Below are positions 1 through 10,520 of a stretch of 64,000 nucleotides of DNA, piece after piece. The DNA comes from Wyeomyia smithii. Its lineage: Eukaryota > Arthropoda > Insecta > Diptera > Culicidae. A program made the position numbers and the translations under genes. Where the stretch lies: contig NC_073696.1 in NCBI RefSeq assembly GCF_029784165.1, positions 106,662,665 through 106,726,664 of the forward strand. Reading direction: 5' to 3'. Position 1 is the stretch's first letter, and the number at the start of each line of letters is the position of its first letter. The notes under the pieces are model-generated. The model saw nothing but the letters and a program-made list of their open reading frames with translations, was not told where the DNA came from and ran no database searches.

Positions 1-226
1 GAGTTATAAAAAAGAGTTATAAAAGAATTGCAATAAAGCTACCAATTACATAGTTTTTTACACATCTTTTTTCACGTTCTTTCAATTTAGACGGATTTTT
101 TTTTCTGGTGAATTTGATTTTTGCGGTTTTTTCTGGTTTGATAGTGTTTAATGATAATTGTTTTGCAAATCGCTTTTTCAGAGTGTTGACCAGGCTTGTT
201 ATTTTCCTTAATATGTGGAATTATCA

Positions 227-912
227 GAGTGGACATTAGGGTGGGGAAAAATGATCGATTTTCCAGAACCAAGTTTTTTTTGGTTCCTTTTGGGATCCCA
301 AGCAACCCTAAACTTACCTGAAGTCGATTGGTCTTGTCTCCGCTTGGCGCATTGCATTTCAAATTTGTATGAAAATTTATATGGAAAAACCTACTTTTTT
401 GCATTTACCTTTCTAGAGAGCTCAATAACGCTCTAATAATGCACTAGATTATGTTAAAGTATAGTATTTTAGATGCCTAACAACTTTGTAGAAGACACAA
501 AAGAGCTGAGAGGTGCTAAGAAGAGATATAGCTGTTCAAAGTTAAGTATGTCGGTTTAAATGCTTCTTTCTCAACTTTGAACAGCTCTAGTATTTTTTTG
601 AGACACCCTAGCTTATTAGTGTCTTCGGCCAAGTTGTTAGGCATCAAAAAACCTACCGTTTGAAGTCATGAAACCTATGGTTTGAGCCATTTTGAGCTCT
701 TTAGAATGAAAAATGCAAAAAAGTTGGTTTTTCCATACAAATCTCCATATAAATTTAAAATGCAATGCGCCAAGCGGAGACAAAACCAATCGACTTGCAA
801 TAAATTTAGGATTGATTGGGGCCCTAAACAGAACAAAAAAAATTTGGTTCTGGCTTTGTGCTATCAAATTTCGTTTTTTCCATATAACCATTCCCCACCC
901 TAGTGGACTTCA
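227..912. repeat. Foldback (long inverted repeat) element
   Basis: The two halves are reverse complements. The block with GGGTGGGGAA near 240 and the stretch to about 430 match, inverted, 690-905, which ends in TTCCCCACCCTAGTGGACT. Inner arms continue the symmetry: GATGCCTAACAACTT near 471 pairs with AAGTTGTTAGGCATC near 630. The short open frames inside are mirror images of each other and are not genes. This is the structure of a foldback or MITE-type element; no transposase is encoded. Boundaries are approximate and I did not find a clear target duplication. Confidence 0.75.
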
Positions 913-914
913 CC

Positions 915-1172
915 GCTTACTTTGTACCCAGCACGAGCGCAGCGTGTAAAAATTTTTGCACCTTAGTTGCGCGTCAACTACGTCAAAGTCAGTGCTCGCC
1001 GGGTTTGTCGTTTCTACGTTATGATCACGAGAAAACTTATTCGAGTCTCTGAAAACATGTTGGTGGCTAGGGGCACTAAAATTCACACTAATGGTTGAAA
1101 AGCTATAATCTTTTATTTTTTCCAGTTTGAGCTGTAGGGCTACACCTGTGTTCACCAGTGTAATTAAAACTC
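915..1172. repeat. MITE fragment, family also at 17.1 and 24.4 kb
   Basis: The right end (CACCTGTGTTCACCAG near 1142-1160) and the blocks AGTTTGAGCT, GCTATAATCTTTTATTTTT and 'GAAAACTTATTCGAGTCTCTG' match the elements at 17066-17366 and 24409-25672. The family has inverted ends of the form CTGGTNAACACAGGT. The left end here is not recognisable, so the copy is probably truncated or abuts the foldback element on its left. Confidence 0.5.
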
Positions 1173-1469
1173 TTGCTGCTTACACCAGAGCCGAGCAAAA
1201 CAAAATTGGTGAATCACTCTTGAGCAGAATCGCGCCGAATGACCTGGAAATACGCGAAAATTTAATCGACCATTTTTTATATGAATGAAACTTTGCACAC
1301 GTATTTGTCTTAGCAAATTGAGCATTTTTCACAGATGGAGAGATTTTTTACACCCATGAGTTATATTCTACCAGAACCGTTAGTTGTAGTGAAAAACTGT
1401 CTGAGAACGAGTTGTAGGGAATTAAATATGCATCATAGAAAAAATATACACTTCTGACTAAAAAAATCA

Positions 1470-1960
1470 AAAATTTATATTAAATTTCAATTTAAAAAAA
1501 AAAAGATTTTTTTTTTTCAATTTTTTTAAAGAAACTTGAAGTTAATACCCACCTTTGAAAAACAAGTCCAGGATGGAGAAATGAAAAATATTTTTTTATG
1601 GTAGATTTTTTTTTTATAAAAATTCTAATTCAAGCATTTTTCAAAATATTTGTATTCTGATGATTTTAAAAGATGCAGAGAGTCATTTTGAATCAAAAAG
1701 CTTTTGGTAGTTCTCCTGAAAAAATTGTTAAAAATTGTAGTGTAGGAATTCGAGTTTGTGTTACTGTACAGAATAACGCTGCAATAAGTGTAAAACAAGA
1801 ATTTTTATAAAAAAAAAATAATCTACCTTAAAAAATTTATTTTTCATTTCTCCATCCTGGACTTGTTTTTAAAAGTTATTATTAACGTCAAGTTTATTTA
1901 AAAAAAAAATTGAAAAAAATTCAACTCTTTTTAATTGAAATTTTAAATCGTCAAAAATCT
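1470..1960. repeat. Long inverted repeat (palindromic MITE)
   Basis: The left arm (about 1490-1625) contains AACAAGTCCAGGATGGAGAA, and the right arm (about 1795-1950) contains its reverse complement near 1850. Flanking T- and A-rich tracts match in the same inverted order. The central 170 bases are the loop. There is no coding capacity. Just outside the right arm (1953-1990) is a half copy of the CCACGTGGACA MITE described at 4068. Confidence 0.7.
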
Positions 1961-2481
1961 GTCCACGTGGTATGTGGATGGCCCCCTACACGCTGGTGGT
2001 TCTCTGAGGCAAAATGATAAGCCTGGTATTGGCTAAATCAAGTTTTCGAGTAGGGTGTTGTATCATGATCGGTCTAGTTACAAAATGTACCATGATAGAA
2101 CCATTTTTTTATATGCGAGATTTCTCAACTATTGAATAAAAAACTGTATCAAATTTGTAGTAGCATCATCTTCTAGCAACAACTTCTTTTGATGATGTAA
2201 TCAAGGTTTCATCCAGATTTCTTAAATATTACTATTATTAAAAAAAATGAACTTTTTTCAAGCACAATTTGCTTCACATAATCGTTATCGAGTCTTGTTT
2301 TCGAGCAGGGATTTGAGAATCAAATATTCAAAGATTGCAGTTTATTTTCTAGTGATATGTTTCTGTAACATTTAAATTCAATGTAGGAACACTTTTCATA
2401 CGAAATATTTGCTTTAAAGTCGGAACTATTGGTGAAACGCTACGGCAAACATCCCGCTATGCTTTAAACAGGAAAAATATA

Positions 2482-3544
2482 CAGTCCCCCCACGATTATG
2501 GATCACTTCAGAAGATGTATGAATTCAAAAAATCATAGCTGACCAATTTTATTGTTTATAAGTAATCTATAAATGTTTTCAGGCACAGAAATATGTATTC
2601 TTTCACTTCATTGAGTATTTCTTTCCATGTTTTGTGAATATTTCTTAGAAAATATTTTTATTTCATAACTCACCAAATACACAATTATGGATCACTTTTG
2701 AGAGCGGTTCTAATAATGAAACAATTCGCATCATATTATGGATCAGCCTAATAAAAACTGCCTCTGGCAACGAATTCATTCAATAAACCTTATTCGAATT
2801 ATGTAATTTGAAGAAATAACATATTCCAAATCGTATTAAAGATCCCGCATGGCCTGGCCACATTTTATGTGGCTTTTGAGGTTGCAGTTAGATCGAGAGT
2901 TCAGGTCTGTCGCTCCCGAAGGTAGCAATGAACCATTGTATACGGTACATCGTAACAGTTTGCCGCTTTACGTAACTTTCCTGTCCCTCGTGCCTTGGAA
3001 ATTATATTTTTCAAAGGCTCAGCACTGTTTATCTTCCGTTTAGAGCTCAATATAAGTTGGGAGGGTGTTTTAATTGGTGTAAATCACATTTGAATCGGAG
3101 TGATCCATATTTGTAGAGAACTATTTTGTCTCGGTCCCTATTATGAAACACTTAGAAAATAACTAGTTTTTACAGAAAAATCGTTATCAACCATCAACAT
3201 GTTGATGAATCGTGAAGAACTTTCCTTTATCTTTTTAAATAAGTTATTTTTTGCACGAGAATTAGCAATTTTATCACATATGAACCTTATGAATGATGAG
3301 CGTGCTACTTACGTTGATTGAAAAAAAAAAAAAACGACAAATATTTTGATATATTCTGGAAGACAATATTTCACGCTTATAGAAAAAACCTCAATCTAGG
3401 AATTAGAACGATGTTCTCTGTGTTCAAAGCTAGCGAAAATGGCATATTTTACTGCAAAAATGTTACATACCTTCGAACCGTTAGTTTAACTGAGACACAA
3501 AAGTGATCAGTATTTGTGGAAGATCCATAATTGTGGGAGGAGTG
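2482..3544. mobile_element. TA-flanked DNA transposon relic (Tc1/mariner/pogo type)
   Basis: The left end is TA|CAGTCCCCCCACGATTATGG and the right end, read in reverse complement, is CACTCCTCCCACAATTATGG followed by TA. That is a terminal inverted repeat of about 24 bp flanked by TA, as in the Tc1/mariner/pogo group. The ATTATGGATC motif recurs inside the left half (near 2500, 2692 and 2736), and inverted forms sit near 3103 and the right end, as expected of transposase binding sites. The 1063-bp body has only short frames (longest 64 codons), so the copy is non-autonomous. Confidence 0.7.
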
Positions 3545-3679
3545 TAACTTAGTGGAGGCAATCCACACAACTTCGCAAATCGATGCTGATCATCGTTCCC
3601 GATGAAATATTTCACAGTTGTTCTTTTTTTGATAAAAAGGTAATTCTATGGCCAAATTTTCTGAATTGTCACAAAATAT

Positions 3680-3820
3680 TAACCCTCTAGTGCCCAAATT
3701 AATTTTTTAAACGGACTTCGGTGAAATCACTATAAACCATTATAAACACTTTTTAAGTATTTATTGAAGCTTTTCGGAACTTCGACTGAAGCCCGCCAAA
3801 AGGCGGCATTGGGCATTCTA
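3680..3820. repeat. Short palindromic repeat
   Basis: TAACCCTCTAGTGCCCAA at 3680 is echoed in inverted form by TTGGGCATTCTA at 3809-3820. The copy looks decayed. I recall similar 'CCTCTAGTGCCC' elements from mosquito sequences, but this is memory, not a search result. Confidence 0.4.
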
Positions 3821-4067
3821 ATTTATCAAGTAAAACCCAGCATGCGAAGTAAAAAATCGCTTGAAGTTTTAGAAGAACACTGGTCCGATTATACATTTTT
3901 GAATCTGATCATGATTCACCCTGGTCCGATCAAAATACAAATTTTAGGATCAGCGAAAACGACCAATTTAAGTGAATTTACGTAGGATTTGCTATAAATT
4001 TTTATTTTTGTAAACTAGACAGATAGGCTTTGCCGATAAATGTATTTTATCTATGATTACATGTAAA

Positions 4068-4234
4068 GGGCCATCCACATTCCACGTGGACAGCCTGGTG
4101 GGGAAGGGGGGTCTGTGTAATGTCCACGGTCCATACAAAATTTTCAAAATTTATATGGTCAGTTGTCCACCGAGGGGGAGGGGGACGGGGTTGAAAATCG
4201 TTTAAGATCTGTCCACGTGGAATGTGGGTGGCCC
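4068..4234. repeat. 167-bp MITE with CCACGTGGAC termini
   Basis: The left terminus is GGGCCATCCACATTCCACGT and continues GGAC. The right terminus in reverse complement is GGGCCACCCACATTCCACGT and also continues GGAC: 24 bp with one mismatch. The middle is a G-rich segment. There is no coding capacity. A half copy lies at 1953-1990. Confidence 0.75.
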
Positions 4235-6717
4235 CTAATATTTATGGTGAAAATGTGACATGAAAAGCGATGAATCTTGAAAATAGTCTAAATTGGTCCG
4301 ATCATGATACATTACCCTATCCTCGAATCGCAATTGAAATTAATTCAGCCCTTTATTTTTTTTTCAAAAGTTGCTATCAGACATCGTTAATAACCTTTTA
4401 AAACGCATTTTCTCTCGTCAATTCAGTGTACTAGTATGTCCTGTATTCAGTCTAAGAACTTTCTCCAACGGCGACTCGAATGCAAGATAACTATCTCATG
4501 ATATCAATTTCGACCCCCCGAAAGCAGATATTAGCTATAATATTAATTAATTTGAAACTTTTGAAATTTTAGTTATCTTGTAAACTAACCAAATTCAAAA
4601 GATGTGAAAAAATAGAGACACAAATTTTTTTCACTAGATAGCGTTTATTCCATAATAAGTTTTTGCGTAGAATAGAGGTTGCCCTCCGCTAGTCGAATGT
4701 CGACCCTAAAAATGTGCAACAGGACAAAATTTACTGGACGTTGCAGCTCTTGTCAATGTTATACCACCATATTTGCAGTATGGTGATTGAGGAAGTTTAT
4801 CGGCGGGCAGAATCATTGCGTATTAACTTCGGGAACGCTTTGGTATGATGACTTCGCTTCTAGTTCTACGATGAAAACATAGTGCGAAGCATAGATCTAG
4901 TCGATAAGGAGTGCCCCATTTTCACTATAAAAATAAGCTCTAAGAATCAAATTATTGGTAGGTACTAGCATATTGCCCTCTGGTTGCCTACCCTGAAAGA
5001 CACAGGCTTGGTAACCTGCAAGAAAGCAAACCGCCACGGCCAAAGCAAGTATGCCTCGGCGGCCCAATTGCATATATTGTACGTACGAAGCTAACTTATC
5101 GGTTTTCTTTTGTTTTCCGTTTATACAAGTTTTGTAATTCCGTATTGGAGATAATTACAGTTGCTCGAGAAGCGGACTTATCTTTTTCGCCTTTTGCTTT
5201 GCCGCGCGACGGGCACATTTTCAGCTCCAGGTTCAATGGAGCGGTCAGATAAAAAAAAAAATACCAATCTAGTCTGGTCCAGGTGTTTGTGAAGCACAAA
5301 AAAAGCTACTCAATACCGCACACTGGATAATAAGGCTGTGATGTTTTTGTTCGGCTGTGCATGTTGTTGAAACATGTGAAATTTAATTTATCGTACATAA
5401 CGGTGCCCGACAGATGTAGCAATTTGATCTGTAACATTAATCTTATTTATTCCCACATGGCATCAACCCAAAGACGACAATTTATGACCCCTAATCTTAG
5501 TTCGCTGAATTACTCAAAACAAAAAAAAAAGATATTTTAATCGAAATGGTCAAGCTGTGCATGTATTTTTAGTTGAAGTGTTTCACTCCCCCGATGCTGG
5601 TCTTAACAAAATGATAACCATCTAGGCTTTGCTTTTTATGTGTTAATCGCGGAAAGCAGCTCTCGACAGTGAATTGAGGCTGATAGAACTGTGCAAACGC
5701 GTCATTCGAATAATCCTGCCTTCGCCTTGTATTTAGTTACTTACAACGTCAATAACAACCATGAAAATTAAGTGCAAAAACATTTGTCACAGAGATGACC
5801 TAAAGTTTGTGAAGCAAACATATAATATTAGGCACATAATTCTAATCCAAATAATTTATTTATTCTAATGAGCATCGACATACAGATTTAGTTTGTTACC
5901 TATTTATCTTTGTTTTAAAATTCGTCAAGACTTATTAAACTGCTTTAGCTACCGATCTCCATGGTTACTCGATAGGACTCAGGAAAAGCGGCGCTTTAAA
6001 TCTTCGATTCGATGTTTGTTGTTACCCACACAAAGTGCTACATACTAGCGGCCACAATGTAAGCTTTTATCGCCGTGTTTCCATGGAAAACCTTTTTGAT
6101 GTTGGCGGCATCGCGTGAACACAATGTCCGACAACAGTCGGTGACAAGGGATCGGCCGTTATTCAACTCTGTGCACCTTTGTACATAGCGCGGTTCTATC
6201 TCTAGCGACGACGACGACGATGGCAAAGGAGATTCCGACCTTGTTTTTACTAGTTTTTGCTCAAGGTACTGTTACTGAATACTAAATGAATGTTAACATT
6301 GACAATTGCGAAGCTAAAAGATATTTTCACAATGAGCGCAGTTTTTTTCTGTAAACTTGAAAAGTTAGAAGAATTATTATATTTGATTCAATTGTTAGAA
6401 TTTTTTTTACAAATCGATGATTAAGCGGCAGACTCTTCCAGGAAACGCGGCACAGAGAAAAGACTTTCCGGCTGGCTTTGTCGGCGTGTCTAACAAGTGG
6501 CCGAATCGTCAACAATTTATTAATTATCAGGTCAAACAGATATTGATAAGCACGCGACAAGCGATGATTGCCGGCGCGTTGCTCTGATTTTTCTTCTGAA
6601 GAATTTACCGTCTAGTGAAGTGGCCGTCCCCCATGTAAGCGGAGAAAACATAGATGTTCCTTAATTTGCAAGTTGTGTATCGCTTTGGCAACATTTCAAG
6701 TAGAATAACAAACTTAC
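4235..6717. other. No gene recognised; probable intron or 3' flank of tailup
   Basis: Only short, low-quality frames are present. I looked on the minus strand for a homeodomain (the WFQNKR signature) that should follow the LIM exons of tailup and did not find it here or further left. On gene-structure grounds this is most likely a large intron of the minus-strand tailup gene. Confidence 0.4.
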
Positions 6718-6930
6718 CCGACATCGATCCAAGTTCACTCGAGTGATTGTTATTGCTTAAACTAGTGTTGTTATTGTTAATGTTACTGCTGCTATTCTGA
6801 TTGGTGTTGCTGCTGATGTTGTTGTTCGGCTCCACGTTCTGCACTAGACTGTTGTGGGAGGTTTTTTCCAGGATGTCGTGGTCTTCCTTACAGTACAGGG
6901 CGCCCCCATCGCGCAACGCAAATTCATCGC
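6718..6930 (-). CDS. tup: tailup/islet LIM-homeobox exon: end of LIM2 and Asn/Ser-rich linker
   Basis: This exon follows a clean acceptor (ATTACAG, 6937-6931) and ends at a GTAAGTT donor (6717-6711). It completes the second LIM zinc finger with DEFALRDGGALYCKEDHD, which carries the last zinc ligands, and then runs into about 50 residues rich in Asn and Ser (runs such as NNNISSNTNQNSSSN). Islet-family proteins place a homeodomain after such a linker; that exon is not in the window. Splice phase joins exactly with the upstream exon: CCG G | GC GAT gives Pro-Gly-Asp. Family knowledge: Islet proteins are nuclear transcription factors for motor neuron, dorsal muscle and heart identity, with LIM domains that bind Chip/Ldb. 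Confidence 0.9.
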
Positions 6931-7001
6931 CTGTAATGCGTTACGAGTGTATGGTTAGGATGTGCTTGTAACGTTACAAAACCATGAAAAGTAGCTCTTA
7001 C

Positions 7002-7132
7002 CCGGGTTTAACTGCCTCGTACAAGCGGAGCATCGAAAGCACTCAATGTGGTAGATTTTCGTTTTCGCCCGCATAACAAAGTCGTTTTTGCTAAAGAAGT
7101 TCCCGCACTTATCACATTTGGCACCAAATAAC
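7002..7132 (-). CDS. tup: tailup/islet LIM-homeobox exon: first part of LIM2
   Basis: The exon encodes LFGAKCDKCGNFFSKNDF and on to FRCSACTRQLNPG, the diagnostic second LIM domain of Islet proteins. Zinc ligands CxxC, H and CxxC are present. The acceptor is GTTAG and the donor is GGGTAAGAG. Introns of 74 bp (7133-7206) and 71 bp (6931-7001) separate it from its neighbours, and codon phases match on both sides (AG|G gives Arg upstream). The 131-bp length and short introns are typical of insect genes. No frameshift or stop is seen, so the gene looks functional. Confidence 0.93.
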
Positions 7133-7206
7133 CTAACGAGAAAAACACGAAACAATTTTGATTGAAATTAATTCTAATAAATTTAACACGCGCTAATGAA
7201 GCTCAC

Positions 7207-7396
7207 CTAACATAATCTCGCTTACAGTACGTTTTACCGTCCCTCACGAAGCAGGTACAGTTCTCGTCCAGGAATTGCCTGCACTCCTGGCATTTGAGGC
7301 ACGCTGCATGCCATTCGAGGTCCGGAGCTACCCGTAGGATGTACTGGTCGTGAATCTGACCGCCACAACCAACACACAGCGAGAGGCGTTCCTTTT
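7207..7396 (-). CDS. tup: tailup/islet LIM-homeobox exon: LIM1
   Basis: Following a TTTGCAG acceptor, the exon reads KERLSLCVGCGGQIHDQYIL and continues through APDLEWHAACLKCQECRQFL to FVRDGKTYCKRDYV. This is a complete first LIM domain whose order of Cys and His ligands matches Islet/tailup. The donor is AG|GTGAGC. The exon begins mid-codon (two leading bases), so at least one upstream coding exon exists at higher coordinates; I could not identify it. It works with the two exons to its left as one minus-strand transcript. Confidence 0.93.
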
Positions 7397-7399
7397 CTG

Positions 7400-8673
7400 C
7401 AAATGTACGGGAAAATGAGCATATGATTAGTATAGATTTTCCACGGCTCGATTACATGGGGACGGAATGTAACATAAATCCCTAAAATGTTTTTTTTCAT
7501 TCTCTTTATTTCCGAGATCTGTAGCAAAATGGAGGACAATTGTTTCCTCTTCACGTAAACTTGAAATGTCTACTACTGGAAGCCATATTTTCTGTTTGTT
7601 TCGAGTTCAGTTTATGCTATGAACGGCAAGTAACGGGAACAAAATAGCGAGCTTTCGTAAAATCAAAGGATGAAGACAATTGATTTTTTCTTTTCGCCGG
7701 GTAAAGCATTTCCGCTCTGTACAAGGACTTCACAAGTAGGAAAGAGCGGAGGGTTTGGGTAGATTTTGCGTTACGCCAGCCCGTGTCGCTGAGGGGGAGA
7801 TGGAAAATCGGGAAGGGGGACGACTGCTGGGGCTGACTGTGCTAGTGGTTTCGTTCTGTTTCACCATCCTACAGCGGCTAGCGCTGGTGCTCCGGTGGGT
7901 GTTGCTCTCGCCTTCGGTGTTGTATAGGAAAGGACGGATGTATTAAAATCCTACTTTAATGTGCTTAAATCGGAGGGTACCACATCAGTACACGTTTCCG
8001 TACTTTAATGTGAATTTCAATCCCCGATTGTATATAAATTCGGCTTTGTGTGGGTGTGCGGAATAGCCGTTTGGCCAGAAGCTATTGCGGTAATCGGATC
8101 TAGACGTAGGATGAATACACGGTCTAAAGGTTTGGACGGGATGATTTTTCGTCTGCTCGCTTGCTTCCGATTGGTGTGGTTATTCCGAATTTAGGTTGAA
8201 AAAGTTGGGCAAGTTATTGCTAAAAGGAGAACTTTTGCGAAGAGTGCCCCGGCGCTTGAAATTGAAAAGTTTTTTGTTTTTAAAGTTATATGAAACAGTT
8301 TGTGGGCAGTTCGCTGATTTCACTTTTCCATTTACTCTACCCACGAAAAGATATGTTGATATTCTATGCATCAATGGCCAATTGAAACGATTCTTATCTA
8401 AAAATTTGAACATCAATACGGAAATAAAGTTTCAACACTCGAATCTGATGGAGGAGTACCGCGTGTCAACTGGCACTGGGGCTGATGTTATTTTATAGTT
8501 TCTTAAAAAATCTGTTAATGTATGTATTTTTCGTTTCTAAATTTTGCCTTGAATTTCTATCATCATTGAATTTACGTTTAGTAAGTCAGAGAAAAACGAA
8601 CGAAATATAGAATAACGAATGAGAAGGATTTCAATACATCTTAAATTCTGTGCTGACGACTATCACCGTTTGC
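7400..8673. other. Probable upstream intron or 5' region of tailup; nothing else recognised
   Basis: The minus strand upstream of LIM1 shows no recognisable exon. A G-rich patch around 7780-7840 and a 100-codon plus-strand frame at 8196-8498 have no motif that I know, and the opposite strand carries an equally long frame there. Treated as noncoding. Confidence 0.35.
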
Positions 8674-8685
8674 AAGGGAGTTCGT

Positions 8686-9174
8686 AGGGAGCTGCGTAGC
8701 CGCAAGGTTACAGAGTCCACTTTGTCAAGCGAATGGTCGTGGGTTCGAATCTTAGTAGAATCAGGCCATTCGATGTCAAAACTGGACTATTAAGTATGGG
8801 TTCATTCTCAGGCTCCCCACTACTTACCCTTCCTTTACGCTGAAATCTATAACACCTTTGCGTGACTTCATCTTAACAAAAACATAAGTCCCTCTTATTA
8901 ATAAAACTGGCTAGAAGGACGCACAGCGAAACTTCTCCAGGGAATTATAATTGGTGATATTTGGCAAGAGGAACTAGCATCGGTACAGTAGGAAAGCAAG
9001 CATGTAAAAGAAAGAGTATTACATATAAGCACTGATAAACAATTATAATAAGCATGCCAATTCTCAATAGCGGTATTGCTAACATTAGAAGTGCGGGATA
9101 CAGCAGACACCCGGGCATATCTCACAATAGATCTACGATTCTGGTCGCAGTGAGGAAGTTCATACAGGCAAAAA
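8686..9174 (+). mobile_element. tRNA-derived SINE, copy 1 of 4
   Basis: The head GGGAGCTGCGTAGCCGCAAG is tRNA-like, and a pol III B-box-like GGTTCGAATC lies at about 8742-8751. The body matches copies at 23583, 36034 and 48222, and the tail ends CATACAGG followed by an A-rich run. Direct repeats AAGGGAGTTCGT at 8674-8685 and 9175-9186 are a perfect 12-bp target-site duplication. At about 490 bp it is long for a SINE. It sits against, or inside, the RTE LINE relic to its right. Confidence 0.85.
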
Positions 9175-9186
9175 AAGGGAGTTCGT

Positions 9187-10308
9187 GGTAGGCAGGTCCT
9201 ACAGAAGTGCCGTGAATATAGTGTGCTCACACATCATTTGTTTATCGAATCGGCGTACGATACAATCGATCGAGATCAGCTATGGAGAATTATGTACGAT
9301 TACGGTTTCCCAGATAAACTGACACGGTTGCTCAAGTTAACGATGGTTCGGGTGATGTGCGTAGGTCGAGTTTCGGGGACACTCTCGAGTCCCTCGATGG
9401 TTACGGCAAGGTGGTGCTTGCTTTTCAACATCGCCTTGGAAGGTTTGATTCGTAGGGCTGGTATCTACACGACTGGCACGATATTCAGTAGGTCTTTGGC
9501 TCTGCCGATGACATTGATATTGTAGAACGAACCCCTGAGAACATGGCGGTGACGTACATCAGACTGAAAGCTGAAGCCGGGCGAACTGGGCTGGCCATAC
9601 ACGCATCGAAGACTAAGTACATGAGAGGAAGAGGTTCCAAAGAAGACAGTATTAACCTCCCACCACGAATTCGTGTAGACGAGTTCGTGTACCTGGGCTG
9701 AAAGGTGACTGCTGACCACAACACCAGTAGAGAAATCCGTCGACTTTTATGGCAGAATATCGTGCCTACTTTTGACTCCGGAGGACGCTACGCTCGAATA
9801 AAATCCACAGCCGCACGAAGTTAACCATCTACAAAACACTGATCAGACCGGTAGTTCTCTACGGTCAAGAAACTTAGACCATGCTCGTGGAGGACCAACG
9901 CGCCCTCGAACGGAAAGTGCCGCGTACCACCTGTGTGGTGGAGTGCAGATGGAAGATGGATCATGGCGGAGGCGGATGAACCACGAGTTGCGTCAGCTAC
10001 TGGGAGAACCACTCATCGTTCAAACGGCGAAAATCGGGAGACTATGGTGGGCTGGGCCTGTCGTAAGAATGTCGGACGACAAACCGGTGATAATGGTTCT
10101 TGATAAACGACCCGACTGGAACGAGGCGATGGGGCGCGCAGCAAGCAAGGTGGCAATTATGATACGGTTACAAATATACTGTCTCCCGGTGACTGGATAC
10201 TCAGAGATTGTAAAATACCCACATCCCGCGCGAAATTGTATAGTGAGGATCCAAGATCCAGATTAGTAGATTCCGAATTACACTGGCTCTTTCCTGTGAT
10301 TCCCAAGC
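9187..10308 (+). pseudogene. RTE-type LINE reverse transcriptase relic
   Basis: In shifting frames the sequence reads REYSVLTHHLFIESAYDTID, then FNIALEGLIRRAG, an altered active-site block near 9490-9525 (LALPMTLIL in place of the YADDxDI region), SKTKYM, FVYLG, KLTIYKTLIRPVVLYG, VQMEDGSWRRRMNHELRQLL and IGRLWWAGPVVRMSDDKPV. This order is that of the RT and C-terminal part of RTE-clade endonuclease-reverse transcriptases. Several frameshifts and stops are present, the region around the catalytic Asp pair is damaged, and the 3' end is cut off near 10200. It is dead. It served as, or lies next to, the landing site of the PLE array. Confidence 0.8.
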
Positions 10309-10320
10309 ATCATTTTGAAC
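10309..10320. repeat. Left target-site duplication of the PLE array
   Basis: ATCATTTTGAAC here is repeated exactly at 14098-14109, bracketing the whole Penelope-like array. Confidence 0.85.
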
Positions 10321-10394
10321 CCAGATCAATCAAAGAAATAGTTATCGGTTTACGTTATACTCTACTAAATTTTTTGGAAATAAATATCGAAATT

Positions 10395-10455
10395 CAGTCC
10401 GCAAATATATATTTCGACTGTGACGTACAGTCTTCCTCAGTGCTTTTGTGGACTG
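10395..10455 (-). ncRNA. Type I hammerhead ribozyme motif, PLTR copy 1
   Basis: On the minus strand: helix I outer arm CAGTCC, 6-nt bulge ACAAAA, inner arm GCA, core CTGAGGA, helix II GACTGT/ACAGTC with loop ACGTC, core GAAA, very short AT helix III, predicted cleavage after TATT, then TGC and GGACTG closing helix I. CTGANGA, GAAA and a UH cleavage site are the conserved hammerhead parts. The single departure is one extra A between the CTGAGGA core and helix II, shared by all three copies. Short-helix-III hammerheads are known in Penelope-like elements. Confidence 0.8.
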
Positions 10456-10520
10456 GTAAAGAGCAAAGCGTAAATCCTGTTTTTTTATTTGTAGTAGGTA
10501 AAAATGAAAATTTAGCACCC

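Noticed and set aside
1..6700. Homeodomain exon of tailup
   Set aside because: Looked for WFQNKR and flanking helix III on the minus strand; nothing found, so it must lie outside the window.
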